Positions 37,031-45,692 of a DNA stretch of 64,000 nt are shown piece by piece. The stretch's first letter is position 1; every line of letters starts with the position of its first letter. The stretch comes from an uncultured Collinsella sp. (GTDB lineage: Bacteria; Actinomycetota; Coriobacteriia; Coriobacteriales; Coriobacteriaceae): NCBI GenBank assembly GCA_958451615.1, contig CAUDQR010000013.1, positions 1 through 64,000 of the forward strand, read 5' to 3'. The notes beneath the pieces were generated by a model that did not search any database, was not told the origin of the DNA, and saw nothing but the letters and a program-made list of their open reading frames with translations. The translations under genes were made by a program, and so were the position numbers.

Positions 37031-38080
37031 CTAGAGGAACATCATGAACAGCTTGGCCATGACAAAGCTGATGAGTCCGCAGGCGGGGAAGGTGAAGAAC
37101 CAGGTGAACATCATGTCCTTGACGACACCGAAGTTGATCGCTGAGAGGCGCTTGACGGCGCCGACGCCCATGATGGCGCAGGTCTTGATGTGGGTGGAGG
37201 ACACGGGGATGCCGGTGAGCGTGGCAAGCAGCAGGTTTGCGGCGCCCGCCAGGTCGGCGGAGAAGCCCTGGTACTTTTCGAGCTTGACCATGCTCTGGCC
37301 GACGGACTTGATGATGCGCTCGCCGCCCACGCTGGTGCCGATACCCATAGTGGCCGAGCACAGCAGCATAATCCAGATGGGGATGCCGGCGTCGCCGACG
37401 CTCGTCTGGCCGCTGGCAAAGGCTACGCCTAAAAAGAGCACGCCGATGAACTTCTGTCCATCCTGCGCGCCGTGCATAAAGCTCATGGCCGCAGCGCTCG
37501 CGATCTGAGCGTATTTAAAGAAGACGTTGGCACGTCGCCTATTGGCGGCGGCAAACAGAATCGAGACGAGTTTGCACAGGACCCAGCCCATGACAAAGCC
37601 CAGACCGATGGAGAGCGCCAGGCCGTAGATGACCTTCATCCACTCGTGGACGTTGACGCTGTTCGCGCCGCCGAGGGCGATAGCGGCACCGGTCAGGCCG
37701 GCGATAAGGCTGTGGCTTTGCGAGGTGGGGATGCCAAAACGCGATGCTGTGGCGCCGTAGACGACGATGGAGAACAGCGCCGCGCAGAGGCACGCGAGCG
37801 CCATGGTGCTGTTTCCGCCAAAGTCGACGATATGTGAGATGGTGTTGGCGACGCTCGCGTTAAAGTGCGTCATGATGAGCACGCCCAAGAAGTTGAATGC
37901 GGCGCTCATGAGAATGGCGGCGCGGGCGGGCATACAACGCGTGGTGACGCAGGTCGCGATGGCGTTGGGCGCGTCGGTCCATCCGTTGACGAAGATGGCG
38001 CCGAGTGCGAGGATCACGGTGACGGCAAGGACTGGGTTCGACACAAGTTGGCCGAGGAAGGTTGAGAACGTTACGTCCAT
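37031..38080 (-). CDS. pit: Inorganic phosphate transporter, PiT family
   Basis: A 349-residue membrane protein with about ten hydrophobic segments. The two PiT signature repeats are present: FVNGWTDAPNAIATCVTTR near the N-terminus and AAAMSFMHGAQDGQKFIGV in the second half. It imports phosphate (usually as a metal-phosphate complex or with cations) at low affinity, complementing the high-affinity Pst system about 7 kb away. The start ATG at 38080 has only a weak ribosome site (GAGAAAG). Confidence 0.93.
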   Translation of the reverse strand: MDVTFSTFLGQLVSNPVLAVTVILALGAIFVNGWTDAPNAIATCVTTRCMPARAAILMSAAFNFLGVLIMTHFNASVANTISHIVDFGGNSTMALACLCAALFSIVVYGATASRFGIPTSQSHSLIAGLTGAAIALGGANSVNVHEWMKVIYGLALSIGLGFVMGWVLCKLVSILFAAANRRRANVFFKYAQIASAAAMSFMHGAQDGQKFIGVLFLGVAFASGQTSVGDAGIPIWIMLLCSATMGIGTSVGGERIIKSVGQSMVKLEKYQGFSADLAGAANLLLATLTGIPVSSTHIKTCAIMGVGAVKRLSAINFGVVKDMMFTWFFTFPACGLISFVMAKLFMMFL

Positions 38081-38329
38081 GTATGGGCTTTCTCGAAGTT
38101 TGCAGACACGTTACAAAAACATGATAAATCGTATCACCTCCTGTGGGCTTCTTTACCGAGTTCTGATGGGAGAAGTGAATTTTTTGGCACTAACATTGAA
38201 TATTAGCCCTGTTGACCGCGGGTGTTCTTTTTGCTAACACGTCGTGCGGACGTGCACATGCGGTCCGACACGCCAAAACCACAGCCTGTTCGCTTTACAA
38301 TATGCAAACATGCGTTCGATAATAGGAGC

Positions 38330-38668
38330 ATGGAATATCGACAGACAGATGGCAAAACTCGGCGCGTGCACAAGCAGTATGTGGACGTCGTGGCCCGCAT
38401 CCTCGCGGGCGGACAAGTCGTGCCGGTCACCGTCTGCTGGGTCGACGGTCGCTGCTTTACGATTGACGAGATTGTCTCGTCCACGGGCTTTGGCTTAACG
38501 GTCCACGGTGTTCGTACGGCAACGTATAAAGTTCGTTTTGGCGGGCATGCGACCGAGTTGTATCTGGAGGACCAGGCGCGCGAACGGCCGGACGGCTCGC
38601 AGGCCCACGTGATGCGTTGGTGGGTCTGGGCGTTTGACCGCACGCTCGAGGGCGAGCGCCGTAGGTAG
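38330..38668 (+). CDS. Hypothetical protein, possibly DUF6504-like
   Basis: A 112-residue protein not recognised with confidence. It looks beta-rich: VVPVTVCWVDGRCFTIDEIV, then TYKVRFGGHATELYLED and RWWVWAFDRT. That order (W-x-GR-x-F/Y, a GG-x-x-x-ELY strand, a W-rich end) recalls small actinobacterial DUF6504 proteins, a weak resemblance from memory. ATG 38330 has AGGAG close upstream and TACAAT at 38296 could be its -10. It is the only gene in the stretch between pit and the Bax-inhibitor-type gene. Confidence 0.55.
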   Translation: MEYRQTDGKTRRVHKQYVDVVARILAGGQVVPVTVCWVDGRCFTIDEIVSSTGFGLTVHGVRTATYKVRFGGHATELYLEDQARERPDGSQAHVMRWWVWAFDRTLEGERRR

Positions 38669-38752
38669 GGACGCACGGCGTTCGGGTACAATGGTAGGAA
38701 TCTTGTCATCTGCTGCGCCGTCATTCGCGGCGCTTTTTGAAAGGACGAAGCT

Positions 38753-39448
38753 ATGAACGATATCCAGGGCTATCAGAACGGCCCCGTCGAGACCGGCGCA
38801 AGCCGCGCCAAGGAGATGTCGCCGCGCGCGTACAATCTCGCCATGTCTGCCCTGATCTTCTTGGGCTTTTGCGCCATGGGCGCCGGCGCCTACTTTACGA
38901 GCACCATGTCGTTTGCGCGCATGATGATGAGCGGGGCCGCCCTGCCGCTGGTTTTTGGCTCGTTTATTTTGACCATCGTCGGCATGGTCATGATGTCGGC
39001 TGCTGCCAGCAAACAGTCCGTGGGCCTGTCACTCGTGGGCTACGTGGTCTTTGCGAGCACCTTTGGCCTGACGGCGTCGTTTGGTCTTGCCAACTACGAC
39101 CTGCCTACCATTAACACCGCCTTTATCGCCACGGCCGCCATCACCTTTGTCTTTGGTGCGCTGGGCGTGACCTTCCCCAAGTTCTTCCAGCGTGTGTATG
39201 GCATTGGTTTTGGCATCCTGCTTGCCACGATTCTGGTCGAGATCGTGCTGATGTTCATGGGCGTTTCGCAGTCCATCACCGACCTGATCGTGATCGTGGT
39301 GTTCGCCGGCTTCATCGGCTACGACACCTATGTGGCAACGACGGTGCCGCCCACGCTGCCCAACGCCGTGCTCATGGCATCCAACCTGTTCGTGGACATT
39401 ATCAACGTGTTCCTGCGCATTCTGAACATCCTCGGCCGTCGCGATTAA
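38753..39448 (+). CDS. Bax inhibitor-1/YccA family membrane protein
   Basis: A 231-residue membrane protein with seven hydrophobic helices after a 30-residue soluble N-terminus. The last helices carry FAGFIGYDTYVA, containing the aspartate of the YccA/BI-1 pH-sensing pair, and the C-terminus ends FLRILNILGRRD. In E. coli YccA modulates the FtsH protease; the role here is unknown. GAAAGGA precedes ATG 38753. Confidence 0.85.
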   Translation: MNDIQGYQNGPVETGASRAKEMSPRAYNLAMSALIFLGFCAMGAGAYFTSTMSFARMMMSGAALPLVFGSFILTIVGMVMMSAAASKQSVGLSLVGYVVFASTFGLTASFGLANYDLPTINTAFIATAAITFVFGALGVTFPKFFQRVYGIGFGILLATILVEIVLMFMGVSQSITDLIVIVVFAGFIGYDTYVATTVPPTLPNAVLMASNLFVDIINVFLRILNILGRRD

Positions 39449-39497
39449 AGCGCGGCATTGCGATGCTTCCTGCCGGACACGGTAAAACGATGCGAAA

Positions 39498-39523
39498 GGC
39501 GGTCCTTCGGGGCCGTCTTTTTT
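39498..39523 (+). terminator. Rho-independent terminator after the BI-1 gene
   Basis: GGCGGTCC and GGGCCGTC pair around a TTCG tetraloop with two G-U pairs, followed by seven T. Confidence 0.88.
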
Positions 39524-39588
39524 GTGCGCGGCGGGGTATCATGGATGGGAAAAGCCGATAGCGGCAGCGACAGGAAAGGTGGCCACGT

Positions 39589-40722
39589 ATGGCAGACGTC
39601 GACAACAGGAACCGTAACCGCAGGTCCAACCGAGCGGGTCAGCCCAATCCCAAGCGCGAGGCCCGTGCCAAGGCCGCCGAGCGTCACGTGGCAACTGTGT
39701 CCGAAGCGTGCGCCAAGGATATCGAGCGTTCGCTTGCCGGTGTTCGCGAGTTTGACGGTATGCCTGCCGGCTTTGTCGCGGCGATGAAGGCCAAGGTTCA
39801 GAGTGCTGTGGCCCCCGAAGAGCAGGTCGCCGAGGACGTCGAGAACGCGGAGACTGCCGAGGTCGAGGCAGCGCCCGAGACCGAGGCGGCGCCCGAGCCC
39901 GTCGAGGAGCCTGCCGAGGAAATCGCCGAAGCTGAGTCCGCGCCTGCTGAGGAGCCCGCTCCGGTCCTGCCCGAGGTCACTGTGCTTGATGCCTCCGCCA
40001 CGCAGGCAATCCTCGATAACGGTCGCGGCTATGCGCAGTTCTGCGACATGGCCGTGCTCGCCTTTGCCTCGTTTACCAATCCGGGCGGTGGATATATTCA
40101 GGGTTATCTGGGCCAGGAGGCCACGCTGTGCGCCGATTCGTATCTGTACAACGTTCTCGATAGGCAGCGTAAGTGGTACGGCGAGAACCGTCGCCGCAAC
40201 ATCAACTGCGAGCTCTATCGTAACCGTGCCCTAGTGGTGCCTGCGGTGCGCTTCGACCGCAACCACGTGCATGCATACGCCGACGTGATCGTGGCCGCCG
40301 CGCCCAACGTTAAGCGCGCCCGCCAGGAGTATCGCGTGAGCGACGATGCTCTGCTGGATGCCCTGCGCGACCGCATTCGCTTTGTGCTCGCCATCTGCGA
40401 CGAGTTGGGTCGCGAGAAGCTCGTGCTGGGCGCATGGGGCTGCGACAACAACGGCTTTGATGCCGAGGCCGTGGCCGAGCTCTTCCGCAAGGAGCTCGCA
40501 TCGGGCGACTTCAAGGTCAAGCAGGTCTTCTTTGCCGTGCCCTCTACGCGCTGGGACGAGGACTTCGCCAAATTCGAGCACGTGCTGGCAAACTTCCCCG
40601 AGCGAAACGAGGAGTCCTATGCTCAGGTTGCCGCCCGCGCCGCAGCCGCCCGTGCCGCCGAGCAGGCTCAGACCGCTGCCGAGGATGACGAGGATGACGA
40701 CGACTGGCGCAAGTACCTGTAA
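39589..40722 (+). CDS. Microbial PARG-like (TIGR02452) macrodomain protein
   Basis: A 377-residue protein. A basic N-terminal region (1-75) is joined by an acidic Glu/Ala/Pro linker (about 80-125) to a domain of the bacterial poly(ADP-ribose) glycohydrolase type: FASFTNPGGGYIQGYLGQEATLCADSYLY (about 157-185), YADVIVAAAPNV, and LVLGAWGCDNNGFD. The canonical GGG-x6/8-QEE signature reads GGG-x6-QEA here, so the residue normally acting as catalytic glutamate is alanine. It may bind ADP-ribose without hydrolysing it. The C-terminus is acidic. GAAAGGTGG precedes the ATG. Confidence 0.75.
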   Translation: MADVDNRNRNRRSNRAGQPNPKREARAKAAERHVATVSEACAKDIERSLAGVREFDGMPAGFVAAMKAKVQSAVAPEEQVAEDVENAETAEVEAAPETEAAPEPVEEPAEEIAEAESAPAEEPAPVLPEVTVLDASATQAILDNGRGYAQFCDMAVLAFASFTNPGGGYIQGYLGQEATLCADSYLYNVLDRQRKWYGENRRRNINCELYRNRALVVPAVRFDRNHVHAYADVIVAAAPNVKRARQEYRVSDDALLDALRDRIRFVLAICDELGREKLVLGAWGCDNNGFDAEAVAELFRKELASGDFKVKQVFFAVPSTRWDEDFAKFEHVLANFPERNEESYAQVAARAAAARAAEQAQTAAEDDEDDDDWRKYL

Positions 40723-40747
40723 ACGGTGCTCGTGATGCGATATACCG

Positions 40748-40781
40748 AGCCGACGGGAGAGGCTGCTCCTGTCGGCTTTTT
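40748..40781 (+). terminator. Terminator after the PARG-like gene
   Basis: AGCCGACGGGAG pairs with CTCCTGTCGGCT (one G-U, one offset), followed by TTTTTA. Confidence 0.85.
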
Positions 40782-40800
40782 ATTGAGTGGGGAGCTTACG

Positions 40801-41460
40801 ATGAAAAACGTTCTGTGCTTTGGTGACAGCAACACCTATGGTTACGATCCGGCGGGCATGCGCGACGGTACCGCGGTGCGCTATGCGCAGGATGTGCGCT
40901 GGTGTGGCGTGGTCCAACGTGACTTAGGCGAGGGCTGGCATGTAATTGAAGAAGGCCTCAACGGCCGCACGACGGTACGCGACGACATGTGCCATCTGGA
41001 CACTAACCTCAACGGCATTCGCGCGCTTCCGATGCTGCTCGAGGCTCATAAGCCGCTGGACGCCATTGTGATCATGCTGGGCACCAACGACTGTAAGACG
41101 GTCTTTAACGTGACAGCTTCCGATATCGCCCGTGGCGCCATGGCGCTGATTCGCGCCGTCCGCGCGTTTCCGTGGACCGACGCCGCGCCTTGCCCGCGCA
41201 TCCTGCTGATGGCTCCTATCAAGATCAAGCCGCAGATCGCCGATGTATATATGACCGATTTTGACGAGCGTTCCGTCGAGGCATCTGAACATTTTGGCGA
41301 GTACTATGCGCACGTGGCCGAGCAGTTTGGCTGCGACTTTTTGAATGCCGCCGAGTTTGCCGAGCCGGGCGATATTGACTATCTGCATATGATGCCCGAA
41401 AGCCACGAGAGCTTGGGACATGCCGTGGCAGCCAAGCTCAAAGAGATGCTCGGTGAGTAG
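40801..41460 (+). CDS. SGNH/GDSL-type hydrolase
   Basis: A 219-residue esterase-like hydrolase without a signal peptide. Block I is CFGDSNTYGYDP with the catalytic Ser, block II includes EEGLNGRTT, block III is MLGTNDCK, and the Asp/His pair is in DIDYLHMMPESHESLG near the end. The substrate is probably a small ester; the family is broad. ATG 40801 follows GGGGAG, and the preceding gene's terminator sits just upstream. Confidence 0.88.
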   Translation: MKNVLCFGDSNTYGYDPAGMRDGTAVRYAQDVRWCGVVQRDLGEGWHVIEEGLNGRTTVRDDMCHLDTNLNGIRALPMLLEAHKPLDAIVIMLGTNDCKTVFNVTASDIARGAMALIRAVRAFPWTDAAPCPRILLMAPIKIKPQIADVYMTDFDERSVEASEHFGEYYAHVAEQFGCDFLNAAEFAEPGDIDYLHMMPESHESLGHAVAAKLKEMLGE

Positions 41461-41515
41461 CACGGCCCCAAACCACCACAGAGTTCCCCTTGCGGGGGCT
41501 TGTTTCGTTTGTTTG

Positions 41516-41651
41516 TCTTGATCTGTAACAGTTCCAAGGCCGAAAACGGGCTAGATGTTACAGATTAAGATTATTTAGGTCGATATCGATTGTTTGTCTT
41601 GATCTGTAACATCTAGGGTCGATTTTGCCGAGTTACTGTTACAGATCGAGA
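41516..41651. repeat. Two 55-base palindromic units in inverted orientation
   Basis: Unit A (41516-41570) and unit B (41597-41651) both begin TCTTGATCTGTAACA and end TGTTACAGATYRAGA, so each is a palindrome. Their 25-base interiors are approximate reverse complements of each other. They fill the convergent gap between the SGNH gene and thiD, with no open frame. Confidence 0.65.
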
Positions 41652-41666
41652 TGTTTGTGGGAGCCA

Positions 41667-41700
41667 CCGCAAAGGTGCCTGTCCCCTTTGCGGCGGTTTT
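41667..41700. terminator. Hairpin between convergent SGNH and thiD genes
   Basis: CCGCAAAGG (41667-41675) pairs perfectly with CCTTTGCGG (41685-41693), followed by CGGTTTT. The loop TGCCTGTCC belongs to a GGTGCCTGTCCCC pattern reminiscent of REP-type sequences. Confidence 0.7.
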
Positions 41701-41712
41701 GGGCTGCGAATC

Positions 41713-42543
41713 TTAATATTGCCACATGTGGTTGACGGGGCCGGAGCCTTTGCCCATGTTCAGGCCGGCGGCCAGAGCGCCTGTCAGGTATGCCTTGCCC
41801 GCATTGACGGCATCGGCAAGATCCATGCCCTGGGCCAGCGCGCAGGCGATGGCGGACGAAAGCGTGCAGCCGGTGCCGTGTGTGTTGTCGGTCTCGATGC
41901 GCTTGTGGCGGAACCACGTGGTGAGCGGATCGCCCAGATGGTTGCCCTCGTCATCGAGTGGCGCGGGTTCGGCCAATACATCGTTGGCCTCGTTGACAAG
42001 ATGCCCACCCTTAACGAGGGATGCGCAACCAAAGCGGCGGGTGAGGAGCATGGCAGCATTTTGCTGTGTGCGCTCGGAGTCGACCTCGTAGTCAAGCAGG
42101 GCCATGGCCTCGGGAATATTGGGCGTGATGACGGTTGCTAGTGGGAACAGGCGGCGGGTGAGCGCCTCGGCGGCATCTTCGGCAATCAGCCGTGCGCCCG
42201 AGGTGGCGACCATGACGGGGTCGACGACCACGTTCGTTGCGTTCCAAGCGCTCAAGCGGTCTGCGATGACTTCGATAATCTCGGCAGAGGAGACCATGCC
42301 AATCTTGACGGAACTCGGGCGGATATCGTCAAAGACGGCGTCAATTTGCGCGGCTACGATATCTGGCGAGATATCCTGCACGGCGGTGACGCCCAGGGTA
42401 TTCTGTGCGGTGATGGCCGTGATGGCTGTCTCGGCATACAGGCGGTGCGCTGTGATGGTCTTGATGTCGGCCTGAATGCCGGCGCCGCCGCTGGAATCGG
42501 ATCCTGCGATGGACAGGACGGCGGGTACCTTACTGCGATCCAT
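41713..42543 (-). CDS. thiD: Hydroxymethylpyrimidine/phosphomethylpyrimidine kinase
   Basis: A 276-residue ribokinase-fold enzyme that phosphorylates HMP and HMP-P for thiamine synthesis. It has SIAGSDSSGGAGIQADIKT at the N-terminus, VVVDPVMVATSGARL, TPNIPEA and the anion hole DNTHGTGCTLSSAIA. It lies downstream of thiC in the same direction, separated by 175 bases containing a hairpin. AGGGAG precedes the start. Confidence 0.94.
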   Translation of the reverse strand: MDRSKVPAVLSIAGSDSSGGAGIQADIKTITAHRLYAETAITAITAQNTLGVTAVQDISPDIVAAQIDAVFDDIRPSSVKIGMVSSAEIIEVIADRLSAWNATNVVVDPVMVATSGARLIAEDAAEALTRRLFPLATVITPNIPEAMALLDYEVDSERTQQNAAMLLTRRFGCASLVKGGHLVNEANDVLAEPAPLDDEGNHLGDPLTTWFRHKRIETDNTHGTGCTLSSAIACALAQGMDLADAVNAGKAYLTGALAAGLNMGKGSGPVNHMWQY

Positions 42544-42596
42544 GTTCGCTCCCTTGTTCGGTCGGATTCAAATGGGTCTTCTAGGCATTATAAAGA

Positions 42597-42630
42597 TGCC
42601 CGGGCCGGCTGTATGCCGATCCCGGGCGGG
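42597..42630 (-). terminator. Hairpin between thiC and thiD
   Basis: GCCCGGG pairs with CCCGGGC around a GC-rich loop; without a T-run it may be an intercistronic processing or attenuation structure. Confidence 0.4.
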
Positions 42631-42718
42631 CGGTGCAATCTTTACGCAAATGTAAGCAAATGTTCACATGTCAACAATTGACGAGCACCTTGTTGCCGAT
42701 TGTGGTTCCAGTGACGCG

Positions 42719-44053
42719 TTAATCCTCCATGCCAAGATCAATCGTCGTGCCCTCGAACACCTTGTTGACGGTACGGACGGCGCACATCTTGCCACACATG
42801 GTGCAGGTGCCCTCGGTGGCGGCGGGGGATTCCTCGTAGCGCTTCTTACCGGTGACCGGATCGAGAGCACACTTCCACATGGCATCCCAGTCGAGCTTGC
42901 GGCGTGCCTGGCCCATCTTGTCGTCCATGTCGCGGGCGTGCGGCACCTTCTTGGCGATATCGGCGGCGTGCGCGGCAATCTTGGTGGCCATGAGGCCATC
43001 GAGCACGTCCTGGGCGTTGGGCAGGCACAGGTGCTCGGCCGGCGTCACGTAGCACAGGAAGTCGGCGCCGGAGCTGGCGGAGATGGCGCCGCCGATGGCA
43101 GCGGTGATGTGGTCGTAGCCCACGCCGATATCGGTCACCAGCGGCCCGAGCACATAGAACGGGGCGTTGTGGCACAGACGCTTCTGCAGTTTCATGTTGG
43201 CGGCAATCTCGTCGAGCGCCATGTGACCCGGGCCCTCGACCATGACCTGGACGCCGGCAGCCCAAGCGCGCTTGCACAACTTGCCCAGCTCGATCATCTC
43301 GGCAGTCTCGGTGGCGTCGTTGGAGTCGTAGAGGCAGCCCGGGCGGCAGGAGTCGCCGAGCGAAATCGTCACGTCGTACTCGTGGCAGATCTCGAGTAGC
43401 TCGTCAAAGTACTCGTAGAAGGGGTTTTCGTTGCCGGTGACCTCCATCCAGCCAAACAGCAGCGAGCCGCCGCGGCTGACGATGTTCATCAGGCGGCCGG
43501 TCTCCTTAAAGGTCTTAGTGACCGATTTGTTGATGCCGCAGTGGATGGTCATAAAGTCCACGCCGTCCTCGGCGTGCGCGCGCACGACTTCGAACAGGTC
43601 TTCCTTGGTGAGTTTGACCAGCGGCTTTTCCATGTAGCCGATGGCGTCGTACATGGGGACGGTGCCCACCATGAGCGGCGTCTCGTCGATGAGCTGCTGG
43701 CGGAACTGGCGCGTCTTGCCCGAGTTGGAGAGGTCCATGATGGCGTCGGCGCCAAAGTCCTCGGCGATCTTGACCTTCTTCCATTCCTCGGCGGCATCGG
43801 CCTTGTCGCCCGAGATGCCCAGGTTGACGTTGACCTTGGTGGACAGGCCCTCGCCGACACCAAAGGCGCGCATGCCCTTTTTGATATGCACGATGTTGGC
43901 GGGAATGGCGATGCGGCCGTCGGCCACGCGCTCGCGGATGTACTCGGGGTCGCGATGCTCGCGCTCGGCAACCTCCTTCATCTGCGGTGTGATTTGCCCG
44001 GCGCGGGCGAAGTCGATTTGCGTGACGAGCTTGGGCTCGGTCTGTGTGCTCAT
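42719..44053 (-). CDS. thiC: Phosphomethylpyrimidine synthase ThiC
   Basis: A 444-residue radical SAM enzyme converting aminoimidazole ribotide to HMP-P. It contains NVNLGISGD, MDLSNSGKTR, TIHCGINKS, SLGDSCRPGCLYD, VMVEGPGHM and the C-terminal iron-sulfur motif CTMCGKMC (CxxCxxxC), one residue shorter between the last cysteines than the CxxCx4C of E. coli. The ATG at 44053 has AAGGGAG upstream, which is also the 3' edge of the TPP riboswitch. Confidence 0.95.
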   Translation of the reverse strand: MSTQTEPKLVTQIDFARAGQITPQMKEVAEREHRDPEYIRERVADGRIAIPANIVHIKKGMRAFGVGEGLSTKVNVNLGISGDKADAAEEWKKVKIAEDFGADAIMDLSNSGKTRQFRQQLIDETPLMVGTVPMYDAIGYMEKPLVKLTKEDLFEVVRAHAEDGVDFMTIHCGINKSVTKTFKETGRLMNIVSRGGSLLFGWMEVTGNENPFYEYFDELLEICHEYDVTISLGDSCRPGCLYDSNDATETAEMIELGKLCKRAWAAGVQVMVEGPGHMALDEIAANMKLQKRLCHNAPFYVLGPLVTDIGVGYDHITAAIGGAISASSGADFLCYVTPAEHLCLPNAQDVLDGLMATKIAAHAADIAKKVPHARDMDDKMGQARRKLDWDAMWKCALDPVTGKKRYEESPAATEGTCTMCGKMCAVRTVNKVFEGTTIDLGMED

Positions 44054-44060
44054 TGGCACG

Positions 44061-44153
44061 GCTCCCTTCGTTGGCATTACCCATATCAGGTTTGCGGGTC
44101 AGGGCGGGCGCGCCCAATCTCAGCCTGCCGTCTTGTCCTGCAAGCTCCCCGTT
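44061..44153 (-). ncRNA. TPP riboswitch (THI element) controlling thiC
   Basis: Read on the minus strand, the element runs AACGGGGAGC, then CTGAGA (44118-44123), then AACCTGATATGG, TAATGCCAACGAAGGGAG, matching the conserved THI-box blocks in order. The AAGGGAG at its 3' end is the ribosome site of thiC, so ligand binding should sequester it and repress translation when thiamine pyrophosphate is abundant. Confidence 0.93.
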
Positions 44154-44223
44154 ATGTCATGGGCTCAAGTATAGCCTGAATGGGTACGATTGGGCCAACG
44201 AGCGTGCCTGTGGGGAGGCGAAC

Positions 44224-44739
44224 ATGGGAGACAAGCATCTATATCGAGAGACGCAATGGGATGTATCGGCCGAGGAAAGCCGTGCGCACCATGGCCTTGT
44301 CGCGATTGGCTTTGCGGTGCTTGCCGTGCTGGTGATTGCCTTTTGTATTTGGACGTTTGGGGGTCGCGGCGGCGCTGCCTGGGAGTTTGAGGCCGACGAT
44401 GCCCTGCCGATCATGGCGGTGAAGGTCGCTGGTGGTAACACGGTGGCCGCGCCGGGCGACTATTGGTATCCGCGCGACGAGTTTGTGCAGCTGCAGCTGA
44501 GCGGTGGCTCCATTCCTGGTGAAGAGATCGAGCGCGTGACCTTCGATGCGTCGCTTAAGACGCTGTCGGTCGAGCTCAAAGATCAGGGGGACGTTCCCAC
44601 GACCATGGACATTGCGCTGACGGAATGGCGCCTGGAGCCTCCGACGGGTGTTGCGGTGTCCGAGGTTGAGCATGTCAAGATTACCTATCAGGACGGCTCG
44701 ACAAATGAAATTGCCAAAGCCGACGGCTTGGCGGAATAG
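44224..44739 (+). CDS. Hypothetical single-pass membrane protein
   Basis: A 171-residue protein of unknown function. A short cytoplasmic part is followed by one transmembrane helix (VAIGFAVLAVLVIAFCIWTFGG, about residues 26-47) and a soluble outside domain of about 120 residues with alternating beta-strand character (AVKVAGGNTVAAPGDYWYPRDEF ... RVTFDASLKTLSVELKDQGD). GGGGAGG precedes ATG 44224. It is divergent from thiC, and its 5' region overlaps DNA just upstream of the riboswitch. Confidence 0.6.
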   Translation: MGDKHLYRETQWDVSAEESRAHHGLVAIGFAVLAVLVIAFCIWTFGGRGGAAWEFEADDALPIMAVKVAGGNTVAAPGDYWYPRDEFVQLQLSGGSIPGEEIERVTFDASLKTLSVELKDQGDVPTTMDIALTEWRLEPPTGVAVSEVEHVKITYQDGSTNEIAKADGLAE

Positions 44740-44779
44740 ACGCCGTGCCTAGGCGGCACATTCAAAAGTAGCGGTGATC

Positions 44780-45589
44780 CTACAAGGCCTGCTCGTTCAG
44801 GAAGACCAAAGTGTTTTTATTTGAAAGCTCGGGAAAGTGGCGATAGCCAACATCGAACGCGGTGAGCCCGCTTACATCCTCGAGCTTGTTTTCTGCCATC
44901 CAGCGCACCATGGAGCCGCGCGCCTTTTTGCTGGCGGTCGAGCGCTGGATGGGCTTGCCGTTGCGAATGCCTTCGCCAAAGAGGCATGTGACGGCCGTGG
45001 CGTCGCACGCGAGGCAGGGCAGAACGGCTTTGGCATACTCTATGCTGGCGAGGTTGACGATCGTGATGTTGGAGCCCGCCGGAGCGATGGCCCGTGCGAG
45101 CTTGTCGCCCCAAAACGCGTAGAGGTCTCGGGCATCGTCGACGGCAAGCTTCGCGCCCATCTCCAGCCGATACGGTTCAACGGCATGAAAGGGGCGTACG
45201 CATCCGTAAAGGCCCGAGAGGATCCACAGATGGTCTTGCAGCCATGCGAGCTGCGCGGAATCCATCACCTCGGGTGCCATGCTCTGGTATTGAATGCCGT
45301 GATAGGACATGACGGCAGGGGAGAGGTGGCGGGCGAGTGCGGGATTGTCGAGATCGCTGTTATTCAGGATGGGCCGGAACTCATGCAGGGTGTTGAGGCA
45401 AGGCCCCAGCAGTTTGTCACTCACGTTCCAGAGCGCCTGCAGGCCACCGCTGCCTTCATTCCGCTCGATATCTAGCAGTGCGCGGTGGAGGTGAGCCGTC
45501 TCGTGCGCAAAAGGTGGAATGCCCAGGACTTCAAAAGCATCTTGGGCCGCACGCATCTGCTTGGCGGGCGAAATGATGACCTGCAGCAT
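44780..45589 (-). CDS. yaaA: Peroxide-stress protein YaaA family (UPF0246)
   Basis: A 269-residue soluble protein of the YaaA/DUF328 family. Family marks are MLQVIISPAKQM at the start, HGIQYQSM, GLYGCVRPFHAVEPYRLEMG and FWGDKLARAIA. E. coli YaaA lowers intracellular iron during peroxide stress and the fold binds DNA; the role in an anaerobe is not known. ATG at 45589 has GAGGAGAG upstream; a much longer frame to 45790 would overlap the neighbouring gene's end without a ribosome site. Confidence 0.88.
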   Translation of the reverse strand: MLQVIISPAKQMRAAQDAFEVLGIPPFAHETAHLHRALLDIERNEGSGGLQALWNVSDKLLGPCLNTLHEFRPILNNSDLDNPALARHLSPAVMSYHGIQYQSMAPEVMDSAQLAWLQDHLWILSGLYGCVRPFHAVEPYRLEMGAKLAVDDARDLYAFWGDKLARAIAPAGSNITIVNLASIEYAKAVLPCLACDATAVTCLFGEGIRNGKPIQRSTASKKARGSMVRWMAENKLEDVSGLTAFDVGYRHFPELSNKNTLVFLNEQAL

Positions 45590-45692
45590 GGACTCTCCTC
45601 TGCCAAAAAGGAAGTTGCGGTGGAATACGGTCTGTTTTGGCCGTTTATGGGCCAGTTTAGTCCGTATTTCACCGCAACTGATGAAGGGTTGG

